Shown piece after piece: positions 24,204 to 35,550 of a DNA stretch of 64,000 nucleotides (its first letter is position 1; every line of letters starts with the position of its first letter). Location: NCBI GenBank assembly GCA_014138095.1, contig JACGXE010000002.1:124001-188000 (forward strand), written 5' to 3'. The position numbers were made by a program, and so were the translations under genes. The stretch comes from Ochrobactrum sp. RH2CCR150 (lineage in GTDB: Bacteria; Pseudomonadota; Alphaproteobacteria; Rhizobiales; Rhizobiaceae). The notes below the pieces were generated by a model. The model ran no database searches. It was not told where the DNA came from and worked only from the letters and a program-made list of their open reading frames with translations.

Positions 24204-24522
24204 GGTCCAGATCCGTCTCTCTTTGCGCCATTATCCCGGTTGCGTTGCCCGTCTGGGTCCATTGGCGCGGTTGCCCGGCTGCGGCTCCTGACACGTCCTG
24301 TCAGGAGAACAGCCCTTAATTTCATGCCGGGATTGTGCGCCCCAATGGAATCGGAAAGGTAAATTTCGGTCGCGTGTTTTGCTTGGACGACACTCTAAGT
24401 AGAGTTGTGGTTAGCGTCAGGTTGCGCCACATGTTTAATGATCGATGAAGCTTTGCGCATGTCCCCAAAAAGTGGGAAACACTTTTCAAATCAGGTCATG
24501 AGCAGAAAATTGGAGGCGGGAA
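24204..24522. other. intergenic region with an inverted repeat and a degenerate repeat
   Basis: The 319-base gap separates divergent genes. It holds CTCCTGACA (24285-24293) and TGTCAGGAG (24299-24307), perfect 9-base arms five bases apart. It also holds a degenerate copy of a rhizobial palindromic intergenic repeat (about 24454-24502, GCGCATGTCCCC and AAAAGTGGGAA). No gene is seen. Confidence 0.45.
24454..24502. repeat. degenerate rhizobial intergenic palindromic repeat
   Basis: GCGCATGTCCCCAAAAAGTG followed by CACTTTTCAAATCAGGTCATG resembles the family of short palindromes scattered in Rhizobiales genomes. The arms are partly decayed. A better copy is at 38038-38080. Confidence 0.4.
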
Positions 24523-25170
24523 ATGAGTGACATTGCCGAAGTGAAAACCGGTCTTATCGTCAGCGAAGATGGCAAGACCCGTTGCTTCTGGCCGGGCGTA
24601 TTGCCGGATTATCTCGCCTATCATGACAATGAATGGGGCGTGCCGGTCTCCAGCGATTATCGGCTGTTCGAGAAAATCTGCCTCGAAGGTTTCCAGTCGG
24701 GCCTGTCCTGGCTCACCATCCTGCGCAAGCGCGAGAATTTCCGCGCGGCTTTCGATGGTTTCGATTTCCACCGCGTCGCGCAATATGACGTCAAGGATGT
24801 CGAGCGTCTCCTGGCCGACAAGGGTATTGTGCGCCATCGCGGCAAGATCGAATCCACGATCAACAATGCAAACCGCGCCATTGAACTGGTCGCGGAAAAG
24901 GGATCGCTTGCGGCCTATTTCTGGTCGTTTGAACCGGGTGCGGAGGACCGCCCTGTCGTCGTGGATTATCCGACCCTGATTGCCAATCCGAAAACCGATA
25001 CCTCCATCCGCATTTCCAAGGATTTGAAAAAGCGCGGCTGGTCCTTCGTCGGGCCGACCACGGTTTATGCTTTCATGCAGGCCATGGGTCTGGTCAACGA
25101 CCATATCGAAGGCTGCCACTGCCGCGCCCATGTCGAAAAGCTGCGGCTGGCATTCAAGCGCCCCCAATAA
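24523..25170 (+). CDS. tag: DNA-3-methyladenine glycosylase I
   Basis: It removes 3-methyladenine from alkylated DNA to start base excision repair. The 215-residue protein has the Tag hallmarks: CFWPG with the zinc-binding Cys, LAYHDNEWGVP, GFQSGLSWLTILRKRENFR and the C-terminal HIEGCHCR zinc ligands. A GGAGGCGGG ribosome site precedes ATG 24523. An exporter gene follows 61 bases later on the same strand. Confidence 0.95.
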   Translation: MSDIAEVKTGLIVSEDGKTRCFWPGVLPDYLAYHDNEWGVPVSSDYRLFEKICLEGFQSGLSWLTILRKRENFRAAFDGFDFHRVAQYDVKDVERLLADKGIVRHRGKIESTINNANRAIELVAEKGSLAAYFWSFEPGAEDRPVVVDYPTLIANPKTDTSIRISKDLKKRGWSFVGPTTVYAFMQAMGLVNDHIEGCHCRAHVEKLRLAFKRPQ

Positions 25171-25231
25171 ACCGGAGATTGATAACCGGCGATCTTTCTG
25201 CGAAAAGCAGTGTTCATTCGGAGGAACAGCC

Positions 25232-25849
25232 ATGGATTTGACGTCGCTCATTGCTTTCGCGGGTATTCTGGTCGTAGCCGCAGGCACGCCGGGGCCGAAT
25301 GTCGGCGCGCTGGTGGCGCGCGTCATCAGCCGTGGGCATAAGGGCGTCTTTCCATTCATGTTCGGTCTCTGGCTGGGTGATGCCGTATGGCTCTCGCTTG
25401 CCGTTTGGGGCCTGTCGGCTCTCGCCAACAGCTTCCACACCGCGTTTCTGGTGCTGAAATATGCAGGCGTCGCCTATTTGATCTATTTGTCGTGGAAAAT
25501 GTGGATCGCACCAGTCGATGAAGAAGCGGATGAAAATGCCATTCCGCGCGAGGGTGAAGGGCGCAAGCTTTTCCTCAGCGCACTCGCCGTCACGCTCGGA
25601 AATCCGAAGATCATGGTCTTTTATATCGCCATTCTGCCAACCGTCGTGGATATCACCCATGTGTCGCTGGTTGGCTGGGCAGAATTGCTGGCTGTCATGT
25701 TTGCCGTTCTGGCGGCGGTCGACACCGCCTGGGTGGTGCTGGCCGCGCAGGCGCGGCGTGTTTTGCGCAGCCCACGTATGATGCGCATTGCCAATCGGAC
25801 CAGCGCTGGCATGATGGCGGGCGCCGCCGTCGCCATTGCCGCACGCTGA
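25232..25849 (+). CDS. LysE/RhtB-family amino-acid exporter
   Basis: This is an inner-membrane exporter of amino acids or derivatives. The 205-residue protein starts MDLTSLIAFAGILVVAAGTP, with the family motif GTPGPNVGALVARVISRG in the first helix and about six membrane segments in all, including ALAVTLGNPKIMVFYIAILP. GGAGGA precedes ATG 25232. The longer frame from 25067 overlaps tag and is discarded. The substrate is unknown. Confidence 0.9.
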   Translation: MDLTSLIAFAGILVVAAGTPGPNVGALVARVISRGHKGVFPFMFGLWLGDAVWLSLAVWGLSALANSFHTAFLVLKYAGVAYLIYLSWKMWIAPVDEEADENAIPREGEGRKLFLSALAVTLGNPKIMVFYIAILPTVVDITHVSLVGWAELLAVMFAVLAAVDTAWVVLAAQARRVLRSPRMMRIANRTSAGMMAGAAVAIAAR

Positions 25850-25892
25850 ACGCGCTTCCTGCACTTGCCGCAACGGGCCTGATCGGTTAGGA

Positions 25893-25937
25893 AACCGGCA
25901 ACACTCGGTTTTCGAGGATTTGCCGGTTCTTCCGGCA
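25893..25937 (+). promoter_or_regulatory. alternative hairpins in front of hisS
   Basis: AACCGGCAA (25893-25901) pairs with TTGCCGGTT (25920-25928), with an inner CTCG/CGAG stem. TGCCGG (25921-25926) can instead pair with CCGGCA (25932-25937). The folds exclude each other. The same DNA could be a promoter (TTGCCG, 17 bases, TGTATA), so interpretation is open. Confidence 0.35.
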
Positions 25938-25971
25938 TATATTGTATATACTTAGCGATCAGGCAGGAAAA

Positions 25972-27480
25972 ATGGCCGATAAAGCGGACAAGATGAAGGC
26001 GCGGCTGCCGCGCGGGTTTGTCGATCGGGTTCCGGACGACTTGCGCGCCGCCGAAAAGATGATGGCGACGATCCGCGAAGTCTATGACCTCTATGGTTTC
26101 GAGCCGGTGGAAACGCCGCTGGTGGAATATACGGACGCGCTCGGAAAGTTTCTTCCGGATCAGGATCGCCCGAATGAAGGTGTGTTCTCCTTTCAGGACG
26201 ACGATGAGCAGTGGCTGTCGCTGCGCTACGATCTGACCGCGCCGCTGGCGCGCTATGTGGCCGAGAATTTCGAGCAGCTTCCAAAGCCTTATCGCAGCTA
26301 TCGCAATGGCTGGGTGTTCCGCAACGAGAAGCCGGGCCCGGGCCGCTTCCGTCAGTTCATGCAGTTCGACGCCGACACGGTCGGCGCGCCGAACGTCTCC
26401 GCTGATGCCGAAATGTGCATGATGATGGCCGATACGCTGGAGCGTCTTGGCATTCGTCGTGGCGATTACGCAATCCGCGTCAACAACCGCAAGGTTCTGG
26501 ACGGCGTGCTGGATGCCATCGGCCTTGAAGGCGAGGGCAATGCCGCCAAGCGCCTGAATGTACTGCGCGCCATCGACAAGCTCGACAAGTTCGGCCCCGA
26601 AGGCGTGCGCCTTCTGCTCGGCAAGGGTCGCCTTGACGAAAGCGGCGATTTCACCAAGGGCGCAGAACTGGCCGATGCAGCGATTGAAAAGGTGCTGGCT
26701 TTCACCGCCGCCGGTGGTGCGACGGGTGCCGATACGATTGCCAATCTTCGCGCTGTCGTTGCGGGCAATGCCAAGGGCGAAGAAGGCGTCACCGAACTCG
26801 CCGACATGCAGGCGCTGTTTTCGGCAGGCGGCTATGATGGTCGCGTGAAGATCGACCCGTCCGTGGTTCGCGGCCTTGAATATTATACCGGCCCGGTATT
26901 CGAAGCCGAGCTTCTGTTCGACGTGACCAATGAAGACGGCCAGAAGGTCGTGTTCGGCTCGGTTGGCGGCGGTGGTCGTTATGACGGTCTCGTGTCGCGC
27001 TTCCGTGGCGAGCCGGTTCCGGCGACGGGTTTCTCCATCGGTGTTTCGCGCCTGATGACGGCGCTGAAAAATCTCGGCAAGCTGGATGTGTCCGATGTCG
27101 TCGGCCCGGTAGTCGTGCTGGTGATGGACAAGGACACGGAAAGCCTCGGCCGCTATCAGAAAATGGTCTCCGATCTGCGCCAGCAGGGCATCCGCGCTGA
27201 AATGTATGTCGGCGGTTCCGGCATGAAGGCGCAGATGAAATATGCCGACCGTCGCGAAGCGCCATGCGTGATCATTCAGGGCTCGCAGGAACGTGAAGCC
27301 GGTGAAGTGCAGATCAAGGATCTGGTTGAAGGCAAGCGTCTTTCCGCCGAGATCGAGGACAATGTGACCTGGCGCGAGAGCCGCCCGGCGCAGATCACCG
27401 TCAAGGAAGACGGTCTGGTCGAAGCGGTTCGGGAAATTCTCAGCAGTCAGGCGCAGGACCGCGCTCAAGCCGCAAAGTGA
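25972..27480 (+). CDS. hisS: histidyl-tRNA synthetase
   Basis: It charges tRNA-His. This is a class II synthetase of 502 residues. Motif 2 appears as [20 protein letters not shown], the histidine A loop as [13 protein letters not shown], and motif 3 as [10 protein letters not shown]. The C-terminal anticodon domain follows ([12 protein letters not shown] onward). ATG 25972 gives [15 protein letters not shown], with AGGCAGGAA upstream. It is the first gene of hisS-hisZ-hisG, which joins charging to synthesis of histidine. The long antisense frame across it (25621-27507) is not a gene. Confidence 0.97.
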   Translation: MADKADKMKARLPRGFVDRVPDDLRAAEKMMATIREVYDLYGFEPVETPLVEYTDALGKFLPDQDRPNEGVFSFQDDDEQWLSLRYDLTAPLARYVAENFEQLPKPYRSYRNGWVFRNEKPGPGRFRQFMQFDADTVGAPNVSADAEMCMMMADTLERLGIRRGDYAIRVNNRKVLDGVLDAIGLEGEGNAAKRLNVLRAIDKLDKFGPEGVRLLLGKGRLDESGDFTKGAELADAAIEKVLAFTAAGGATGADTIANLRAVVAGNAKGEEGVTELADMQALFSAGGYDGRVKIDPSVVRGLEYYTGPVFEAELLFDVTNEDGQKVVFGSVGGGGRYDGLVSRFRGEPVPATGFSIGVSRLMTALKNLGKLDVSDVVGPVVVLVMDKDTESLGRYQKMVSDLRQQGIRAEMYVGGSGMKAQMKYADRREAPCVIIQGSQEREAGEVQIKDLVEGKRLSAEIEDNVTWRESRPAQITVKEDGLVEAVREILSSQAQDRAQAAK

Positions 27481-27488
27481 TCGGAACC

Positions 27489-28619
27489 ATGGCCGCAACG
27501 CGCACATCGCCGGTTTTCAACGCGCTTCGCACAGAGCTTGATGCGCGCGATGCCGATCTGGTGGAAATACCGCTAATCCAGCCTGCCGATCCATTTCTGG
27601 ATATGGCAGGCGAGGATTTGCGCCGTCGTATTTTCCTCACCGAAAACGAAAACGGCGACAGCCTGTGCCTGCGGCCGGAATTCACCATTCCCGTCTGTCG
27701 CAACCATATTGCGCTCAATGCGGCGACGCCGAAACGTTACGCCTATCTTGGCGAAGTGTTCCGGCAGCGTCGTGATGGCGCGGCTGAGTTTCTTCAGGCC
27801 GGGATCGAGGATCTGGGCGCTGCCGATGAGGCGGCTTCGGATGCGCGCTCGATTGCCGATGCGCTGTCCTGTGTTCGCTCCGTCGCCCCGCAAGCCGGGC
27901 TTGATATCGTTCTGGGCGATCAGTCGGTCTTCGCCGGTATGCTTAAGGCGCTCGGTCTACCGCAAGGCTGGCGCAAGAAGCTGCTACGCTCGTTTGGCGA
28001 TGCGCATTCCATGCAACTGGCTTTGGCTGAATTGACAGGCGCGCAACGGCGCGATCCGCTGCCGGAAACCCTTGCCGTTCTCGTTGCTGAAGGCGACGAA
28101 ACCGGCCTTGCGCGTATGCTGGAAGCCGAAATGCTGGAAGCTGGCATTTCGCCGGGTGCTGGCCGTTCGCCTGCGGAAATCGCCCGTCGCCTGATCGAGA
28201 AGGAAGATCTGGCCGCTACGCGTTTCCCGGCTTCGGCGCTCGATCTGCTCAAGCAGTTTCTGGAAACGCATGTCACGCTCGATTCCGCAGCGGTGACATT
28301 GCGTGCTTTCGCGTCTGAAAATGCGCTCGATCTTGGCGCTGTTCTTCAGAAATTCGAAGCTCGTGCGGAGGCGATTGCTGCGGCTGGTATCAAGACCAGC
28401 GATATCGTCTATGACGCCTCGTTCGGTCGTCCGCTCGATTATTATACCGGCCTCGTCTATGAAATTCGCGCCTCCGGCGTGGAAAAAGATGCGGTTCTGG
28501 CAGGTGGTGGTCGTTATGACCGGCTTTTGACCATGCTCGGCGCTTCCGAAAATATTCCCGGCGTCGGCTTCTCCATCTGGCTGGACCGGCTGCAAGTGCT
28601 GGCGGGAGCAACGAAATGA
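27489..28619 (+). CDS. hisZ: ATP phosphoribosyltransferase regulatory subunit HisZ
   Basis: HisZ is a HisS-like protein without an anticodon domain. It partners the short HisG to form an active, feedback-regulated first enzyme of histidine synthesis. The 376-residue protein retains the synthetase-like core ([35 protein letters not shown] and [17 protein letters not shown]). ATG 27489 lies 9 bases after the hisS stop; a GTG at 27477 overlapping hisS is an alternative. Its end overlaps hisG by 4 bases. Confidence 0.96.
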   Translation: MAATRTSPVFNALRTELDARDADLVEIPLIQPADPFLDMAGEDLRRRIFLTENENGDSLCLRPEFTIPVCRNHIALNAATPKRYAYLGEVFRQRRDGAAEFLQAGIEDLGAADEAASDARSIADALSCVRSVAPQAGLDIVLGDQSVFAGMLKALGLPQGWRKKLLRSFGDAHSMQLALAELTGAQRRDPLPETLAVLVAEGDETGLARMLEAEMLEAGISPGAGRSPAEIARRLIEKEDLAATRFPASALDLLKQFLETHVTLDSAAVTLRAFASENALDLGAVLQKFEARAEAIAAAGIKTSDIVYDASFGRPLDYYTGLVYEIRASGVEKDAVLAGGGRYDRLLTMLGASENIPGVGFSIWLDRLQVLAGATK

Positions 28620-29311
28620 GCGTCACACTGGCATTGCCGTCCAAGGGTCGGCTGAAGGAACAGACGCTCGCCGTTCTCGAAAAAGCCGGATACAAGGTGA
28701 TCCTGCCGGATGACGACCGCAATTATCGCGCGCGCGTCGAAGGTGAAGACGATCTCGATATTCTCTTCCTGTCGGCGTCCGAGATTGCCCGCGAGCTGGG
28801 CTACGGCAGCGTCGATATGGGCGTCACGGGCGAAGACCTCGTGCGCGAAACGCTGGCCCATGCCGATGAGCGCGTGGCCATCGAGGCGGAACTGGGCTTC
28901 GGCCATGCCGATGTTGTTGTCGCGGTGCCGGAAGTCTGGCGCGATGTGACCAGCATGGCCGATCTTGATGACGTGGCCGCAGATTTCCGCCAGCGTCATG
29001 GTCGCCGTCTGCGCATCGCCACCAAATATTGGCGTCTGACGCAGCAATTCTTCTCGCAGAAACACGGCATTCAGGTTTACCGCATCGTGGAAAGCCTTGG
29101 CGCGACCGAAGGCGCTCCGGCAGCAGGTTCTGCCGACATGATCGTCGATATTACGTCGACCGGCTCCACCCTGCGCGCCAATCGCCTGAAGGTTCTGGAA
29201 GATGGCGTCATCCTGCGTTCGCAGGCCTGCCTTGTTTCGGCGCGCCGCAGCCATGGCAATGCCCGTATCGCGGAAATTGCCGAGCGTATCCGCAAAGGTC
29301 TTGCGGCCTGA
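28616..29311 (+). CDS. hisG: ATP phosphoribosyltransferase catalytic subunit, short form
   Basis: It condenses ATP with PRPP, the first committed step of histidine synthesis. At 231 residues it is the short form that lacks the C-terminal regulatory domain and needs HisZ. Motifs are [25 protein letters not shown] and the PRPP loop [20 protein letters not shown]. Its ATG overlaps the hisZ stop (ATGA). A strong bidirectional terminator follows. Confidence 0.96.
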   Translation: MSVTLALPSKGRLKEQTLAVLEKAGYKVILPDDDRNYRARVEGEDDLDILFLSASEIARELGYGSVDMGVTGEDLVRETLAHADERVAIEAELGFGHADVVVAVPEVWRDVTSMADLDDVAADFRQRHGRRLRIATKYWRLTQQFFSQKHGIQVYRIVESLGATEGAPAAGSADMIVDITSTGSTLRANRLKVLEDGVILRSQACLVSARRSHGNARIAEIAERIRKGLAA

Positions 29312-29341
29312 CGCTTCTGTTATGGTACGGTAATCAATGAA

Positions 29342-29371
29342 AAAGCCGGTCTGGTTTCAGACCGGCTTTTG
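29342..29371. terminator. bidirectional terminator between hisG and gluP
   Basis: AAAAGCCGGTCTG (29342-29354) and CAGACCGGCTTTT (29359-29371) are perfect 13-base arms over a 4-base loop. Confidence 0.92.
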
Positions 29372-29383
29372 TCGTTTTCAGGT

Positions 29384-30625
29384 TTAGCGTTTCGGTTTGC
29401 TGCCGACGAGGCCATAAAAGGCGATGTAGACATAGCAGATGATAGGCATCAGGAAGGCATGATGAATGCCGACTGTATCGGCCAGCGCGCCCTGTATCAG
29501 CGGGATGATCGCGCCGCCGACAATGGCCAGATTCAGGATCGCTGAACCCTGGCTGGTGTGCTTGCCAAGACCGTGCAGCGCCAGACTGAAGATGGTCGGG
29601 AACATGATCGAGTTGAACAGGCCGATTGCCAGAACCGCCCACATGGAGGCATTGCCCGTTGTCGCAACCGTGAGGAGCAGCAACAGAATGGCGGCCACGG
29701 CGTTGAAGGCCAGCGCCTTGCCGTCATCGATATAGCGCATGGCTGCCGAGCCGATGAAGCGACCAACCATGGCTCCGCCCCAGAAATAGGCGACGTGATG
29801 CGCTGCATCGGTTTCCGACAAGCCGACCACACTCGGGTCGCTCAGGAAATTGACGAGAAAACTGCCGACGCTGACTTCCGCGCCCACATAGACGAAAATG
29901 CCGATGGCACCCAGCACCAGATGCCGGTACTGCCAGGCAGAGCCTTCATCTGCGACCGCGCTTTCTTCGGCTTCGACATCCGGTAGCTTCAGGATCGCGA
30001 AAACGATAGCAAGAACGACAAAGGCCAGCGCCAGCAGGAGATAGGGGAACTTGACCGCATCGGCTTCCGCCGTGCTGTTGACGGCCCCGGTTGCGGCAGA
30101 CAGGATCAGCATTGCGCCGAAAAGGGGTGCAATCGTCGTGCCGAGCGAGTTGAACGCCTGTGTCAGCGTCAGGCGGCTTGCAGCCGTTTCCGGCTTGCCG
30201 AGGATCGTGACATAGGGGTTCGCGGCGACCTGCAGAACCGTGACGCCGGACGCCAGCACGAAGAGCGCGCCGAGAAACAGCCCATAGACCCGGTAGGAAG
30301 CTGCGGGAATGAACAGCGCGCAGCCGATGGCGGCGATCACGAGGCCGACGACGATGGCGCGTTTGTAGGAGATACGCTTGACAAGCGCTCCGGCGGGTAG
30401 CGAAACGATGAAGTAAGCGCCGAAGAAGCAAAACTGGATCAGCATCGACTGGGTATAGTTGAGCTGGAAGACGTTCTTCAGATGCGGGATCAGAATGTCA
30501 TTGAGGCTGGTGATGAAGCCCCACATGAAGAACAGAACGGTGAGGCTGGTGAGTGCGAAACCGAAATTTCCGATAGGGGAGGAGCCAGTGGGAGACTGGC
30601 TGCTGGTTGCGGGGGAAACGGTCAT
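29384..30625 (-). CDS. gluP: glucose/galactose MFS transporter (GluP/FucP type)
   Basis: This 12-segment major facilitator of 413 residues belongs to the fucose/glucose-galactose permease branch. Seen features are [20 protein letters not shown] in helix 1, [16 protein letters not shown], the [17 protein letters not shown] loop and the C-half [16 protein letters not shown]. It closely resembles, from memory, the Brucella glucose/galactose transporter GluP, including [19 protein letters not shown]. It should bring hexoses into the cell with protons or sodium. It forms a single-gene unit ending at the terminator shared with hisG. Confidence 0.9.
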   Translation of the reverse strand: MTVSPATSSQSPTGSSPIGNFGFALTSLTVLFFMWGFITSLNDILIPHLKNVFQLNYTQSMLIQFCFFGAYFIVSLPAGALVKRISYKRAIVVGLVIAAIGCALFIPAASYRVYGLFLGALFVLASGVTVLQVAANPYVTILGKPETAASRLTLTQAFNSLGTTIAPLFGAMLILSAATGAVNSTAEADAVKFPYLLLALAFVVLAIVFAILKLPDVEAEESAVADEGSAWQYRHLVLGAIGIFVYVGAEVSVGSFLVNFLSDPSVVGLSETDAAHHVAYFWGGAMVGRFIGSAAMRYIDDGKALAFNAVAAILLLLLTVATTGNASMWAVLAIGLFNSIMFPTIFSLALHGLGKHTSQGSAILNLAIVGGAIIPLIQGALADTVGIHHAFLMPIICYVYIAFYGLVGSKPKR

Positions 30626-30830
30626 TTTTCTCTACAATCTATGCTTGGGGGGGAATCTTGAATGCAATTGATCGTTCGCGGAGCGGTTGTTCCTAAACGC
30701 TAAAATAAGCGGCTCCATTATCTGACAGGCCAATATTACACAACTACCGGTGGACGGTTTTGAAAAGAGAATTCTGATAAAAATTCTGTGTTCGTGTCGG
30801 CTGTACGAAAGCCGTGGAAAACAGAACGAA
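30626..30830. other. promoter region of gluP, no gene seen
   Basis: The interval holds the gluP promoter and leader, with a weak GGAGC/GCTCC repeat. No coding frame with support is seen. Confidence 0.35.
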
Positions 30831-30831
30831 A

Positions 30832-30867
30832 AAAGCCGCGCCCGGCATTATACGCAGGCGCGGCTTT
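30832..30867 (-). terminator. rho-independent terminator of the doxX gene
   Basis: AAAGCCGCGCC (30832-30842) pairs with GGCGCGGCTTT (30857-30867). On the minus strand TTTTTCG follows. Confidence 0.88.
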
Positions 30868-30922
30868 GTTCATTTCAGGCGAACCGCTCCGATGCAGTCG
30901 GAGGCGGAACGGAGTGTTTCGA

Positions 30923-31324
30923 TCAGCCGCGCTTGGCGTCGATCGACAGCGAGCCTGCGCCATGCAGAGCCAGCAGGAAGAGGCCGCCAGCGATGGCGAG
31001 GTTCTTCTGCGCCATCAAGGCGTTCATGCCTTCAGCGAAGTTCATGTGCGCAACAAGTGTTGCACCGATGGTGAACAGGCCGACGATAACGGCTGCAATT
31101 CGGGTCTGGAAACCAACCAGAATGGCAATGCCGCCCACAAACTCGACGAGGCCGACGACGACAGCGGTAACCGTCGGAAGCGGGAGGCCGATGCTGGAGA
31201 AATAACCAGCCGTACCGGAAATAGCCGTCAGCTTGCCGAAACCGGCAATGATGAAGAGGATCGAAAGAAACACGCGGGCGATGAGCGTTACAGCGCCGTT
31301 GGACTGTGGGGTAATCGAGGACAT
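30923..31324 (-). CDS. DoxX-family membrane protein
   Basis: The 133-residue protein has four membrane segments, beginning LIARVFLSILFIIAGFGKL and including VGLVEFVGGIAILVGF, the typical DoxX/YphA pattern. The family includes the quinol oxidase DoxD partner and a membrane subunit tied to redox stress in mycobacteria, but most members are unassigned. It is a single-gene unit between fumC and gluP, with its own terminator. Confidence 0.88.
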   Translation of the reverse strand: MSSITPQSNGAVTLIARVFLSILFIIAGFGKLTAISGTAGYFSSIGLPLPTVTAVVVGLVEFVGGIAILVGFQTRIAAVIVGLFTIGATLVAHMNFAEGMNALMAQKNLAIAGGLFLLALHGAGSLSIDAKRG

Positions 31325-31439
31325 GTGGGAGCTCTCTCCTGTTGAACTTTGCCTTCAATTATCGATTAACAACTGTCAAGAAAAGCCGTTTAATTCTCGA
31401 CAGTTCGTTCACTGCATGTAGACGATCATGCGCGCCTGA

Positions 31440-32831
31440 TCACTCAGGCGCGATCATCCGCTCCGCCCGGACGAGCCGGTCGTAGTCTTCAGCACTCACC
31501 AGCCCACTTGCCAGCGCTTCTTCGCGCAGGGTTGTGCCGTTCTTGTGCGCGGTCTTGGCAATCTTTGCTGCACCGTCATAACCGATGGCAGGTGCGAGCG
31601 CAGTCACCAGCATCAGCGAACGATCCAGAAGTTCCTTGATGCGGGTTTCATTGGCTTCAATGCCGTCCACGCAATGATCGGCAAAAGAAACCATCGCATC
31701 GCTGAGCAGACGGATCGATTGCAGCACATTGTAAGCAATGACCGGCTTGAACACGTTCAGCTCGAAATGACCCTGGCTGGCGGCGACGGTTACGGTCGTC
31801 TGATTGCCGAAAATCTGCGTTGCCACCATGGTCATGGCTTCCGCCTGTGTCGGGTTCACCTTGCCCGGCATGATCGACGAGCCCGGCTCATTTTCCGGCA
31901 GGGACAATTCGCCAAGACCGGAGCGCGGGCCGGAACCGAGAAAGCGGATATCGTTGGCGATCTTGAACAAATCAGCCGCCAGCGCGTTCAGACTGCCATG
32001 GAAGTTGAGAATTGCGCCATGGCTGGCCAGCGCTTCGAACTTGTTCGGCGCTGTCTTGAACGACAGGCCGGTGATTTCGCTGACCGCATCAGCAAAGCCG
32101 CTGTCGAAACCGATCGGCGCATTGAGGCCCGTGCCCACTGCCGTGCCGCCCTGCGCGAGCAGGAAAACATCGGCGAGGGACTGCTCGATGCGATGACGCG
32201 CATATTCAAGCGCTGCACGATAACCGGAAAATTCCTGACCGAGCGTGACCGGCGTGGCATCCTGCGTATGGGTGCGGCCGATCTTGATGATGTCCTTGAA
32301 AGCTTCTTCCTTGACCTTGAGCGCCTTGGTCAGGTGCTCCAGCGCCGGGTAAAGGCGATTGACCGCTTCAACCGCCGTGGCGATATGGATCGCCGTCGGG
32401 AAGCTGTCATTGGACGACTGGCTCATATTGACGTGGTCGTTCGGATGAACCGGCTTCTTCGAACCCTTCTCGCCGCCAAGCAGTTCGATGGCGCGATTGG
32501 AGATCACTTCATTGGCGTTCATGTTCGACTGCGTGCCGGAACCCGTCTGCCAGACGACGAGCGGAAAATGATCGTCAAGCTTGCCTTCGATCACTTCTGA
32601 CGCCGCAACAGCTACAACCTGACCCAGAACCGGGTCGAGCTTGCCGAGCGCAATATTGGTTTCGGCTGCTGCGCGCTTGACGACGCCCAGCGCATGAACG
32701 AGCGGCAGAGGCATGCGCTCGCCGCCGATCTTGAAATTCTGCAAGGAACGCTGTGTCTGTGCGCCCCAATAGCGGTCGGCGGGAACATCAATCGGTCCGA
32801 AAGTATCTGTTTCGGTACGCGTGGCGGTCAT
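31440..32831 (-). CDS. fumC: class II fumarate hydratase
   Basis: It converts fumarate to malate in the citric acid cycle without an iron-sulfur cluster, so it tolerates oxidants. The 463-residue protein shows [16 protein letters not shown] near residue 95, [20 protein letters not shown] near 182 and the superfamily signature [13 protein letters not shown] near 315. Length and start ([16 protein letters not shown]) match the family. It is transcribed alone on the minus strand. Confidence 0.97.
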   Translation of the reverse strand: MTATRTETDTFGPIDVPADRYWGAQTQRSLQNFKIGGERMPLPLVHALGVVKRAAAETNIALGKLDPVLGQVVAVAASEVIEGKLDDHFPLVVWQTGSGTQSNMNANEVISNRAIELLGGEKGSKKPVHPNDHVNMSQSSNDSFPTAIHIATAVEAVNRLYPALEHLTKALKVKEEAFKDIIKIGRTHTQDATPVTLGQEFSGYRAALEYARHRIEQSLADVFLLAQGGTAVGTGLNAPIGFDSGFADAVSEITGLSFKTAPNKFEALASHGAILNFHGSLNALAADLFKIANDIRFLGSGPRSGLGELSLPENEPGSSIMPGKVNPTQAEAMTMVATQIFGNQTTVTVAASQGHFELNVFKPVIAYNVLQSIRLLSDAMVSFADHCVDGIEANETRIKELLDRSLMLVTALAPAIGYDGAAKIAKTAHKNGTTLREEALASGLVSAEDYDRLVRAERMIAPE

Positions 32832-32987
32832 TTCATGTCTCCGGCTAGCTTTCGGCCCGTATCGGGCTCTGACGCAATGAATATAGCACTACCAACGAAT
32901 TGGTAGCTCCGTCTTTTCCTTACGGAGCTATTTGACAAAATATGATTAGGAAATTCAACTTTATTTGAGCGTGAATTTCTGCGCCGG

Positions 32988-33248
32988 TCAGTTGTCTTCG
33001 TTTTCGTCGTCACCGCCTTCGGTTTCGGAGATCCAGGCGGTCGGTTCGATCTTGCGCTGGGTTTTGCTGTCGGTGAATGTCCACCAGCCGGTATCGGTTT
33101 CATCCCACTGTCCGCCGCCAGCGTTCAGTTGTGCGAGCGACCGATATTGCGCAATCGATTCATTGCGCTGATCATCCTCATCGGTCCAAACGACTGTAAT
33201 CTTGCGACCATCCTTGGGGGCAGTATCGATAGGCAGTTCCTTGCGCAT
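32988..33248 (-). CDS. hypothetical protein, 86 residues
   Basis: This acidic soluble protein begins MRKELPIDTAPKDGRKITVV and has a tryptophan-rich centre (GQWDETDTGWWTFTD) and an acidic end (SETEGGDDENEDN). There is no signal or membrane segment. The IDTAPKDGR/WTDEDD and WW pattern resembles small phage-like or general alphaproteobacterial domains of unknown function, a vague likeness only. It lies alone between fumC and the groESL region. Confidence 0.7.
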   Translation of the reverse strand: MRKELPIDTAPKDGRKITVVWTDEDDQRNESIAQYRSLAQLNAGGGQWDETDTGWWTFTDSKTQRKIEPTAWISETEGGDDENEDN

Positions 33249-33390
33249 GTGATTTTCCGTCCTCTTTCCGGTTGCGATAACGATAGGGCAAAATCGCCGG
33301 GAGGCAAGCTGAAGCAGTCGAGCGCAAGCTTGAGCTGAATTTCGTAGGAAAATCTACGGGCCAGAAATTTGTGAAAATACGCCTTAAAGT

Positions 33391-33466
33391 GGAAAGGCAG
33401 GCCGAAGCCTGCCTTTCCTGTTGCCTGAGACAGGACTTCCGGGGTGCGGGGGCAAACTGGAAGTCC
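33391..33466 (-). ncRNA. candidate structured small RNA
   Basis: Two perfect hairpins lie side by side in a 518-base gene-free gap. GGACTTCC (33433-33440) pairs with GGAAGTCC (33459-33466). GGAAAGGCAGGC (33391-33402) pairs with GCCTGCCTTTCC (33407-33418). On the minus strand the second is closed by a C(UUCG)G tetraloop and the first exposes a C-rich loop (GCCCCCGCACCCC), as in small RNAs that mask ribosome sites. The U tract is weak. Strand and ends are inferred. Confidence 0.45.
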
Positions 33467-33708
33467 ATCTCATGTCAACCGGGATTGACCATGATTGGTT
33501 GTCTCAAGTCAATGAGAACTTTCTAAAATAGAATATTAACATCGGCAAAGGGGCCAGACGGTAAATTTTTTATAAATCACAGATAGTTACGTAACGTAAT
33601 GAGAAAAGTGCCGGTTAACCGCTCTCCCGCATATGTGCGGGCTCATTATCGGGCTGTAGGTTTGGCTTAGCATCCGCCAATCAAGGATGGCTTTTTGGGC
33701 TTTAGAAA
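33467..33708. other. gene-free AT-rich stretch
   Basis: No supported frame is seen. It contains palindromes GTTACGTAAC (33586-33595) and GGTTAACC (33613-33620), and may hold the promoter of the candidate small RNA. Confidence 0.35.
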
Positions 33709-33714
33709 TAAAAA

Positions 33715-33738
33715 AACCTCCGGCCGAAGCCGGAGGTT
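33715..33738 (-). terminator. rho-independent terminator of groEL
   Basis: AACCTCCGGC (33715-33724) pairs with GCCGGAGGTT (33729-33738). On the minus strand the loop is UUCG and a T7 run follows. Confidence 0.95.
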
Positions 33739-33766
33739 CTCTTTAAAGTAGTGCTTTATGGATTTC

Positions 33767-35431
<1,665 letters not shown>

Positions 35432-35550
35432 TCAGGTATGGTGAATTGTTTTTGAGGCAGGAGCGAACCCGCTCTGTCTCTTTGTTTTTAAGCATTATCC
35501 TACACAAAACCGCTTCGCACTTTTGCTGGAAATGCTCCGGGCTAAATGAA

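Noticed and set aside
25621..27507. 628-codon minus-strand ORF opposite hisS
   Set aside because: It is an antisense shadow created by high GC third positions in hisS; no domain is visible.
31545..32600. 351-codon plus-strand ORF opposite fumC
   Set aside because: Antisense shadow; FumC is complete on the minus strand.
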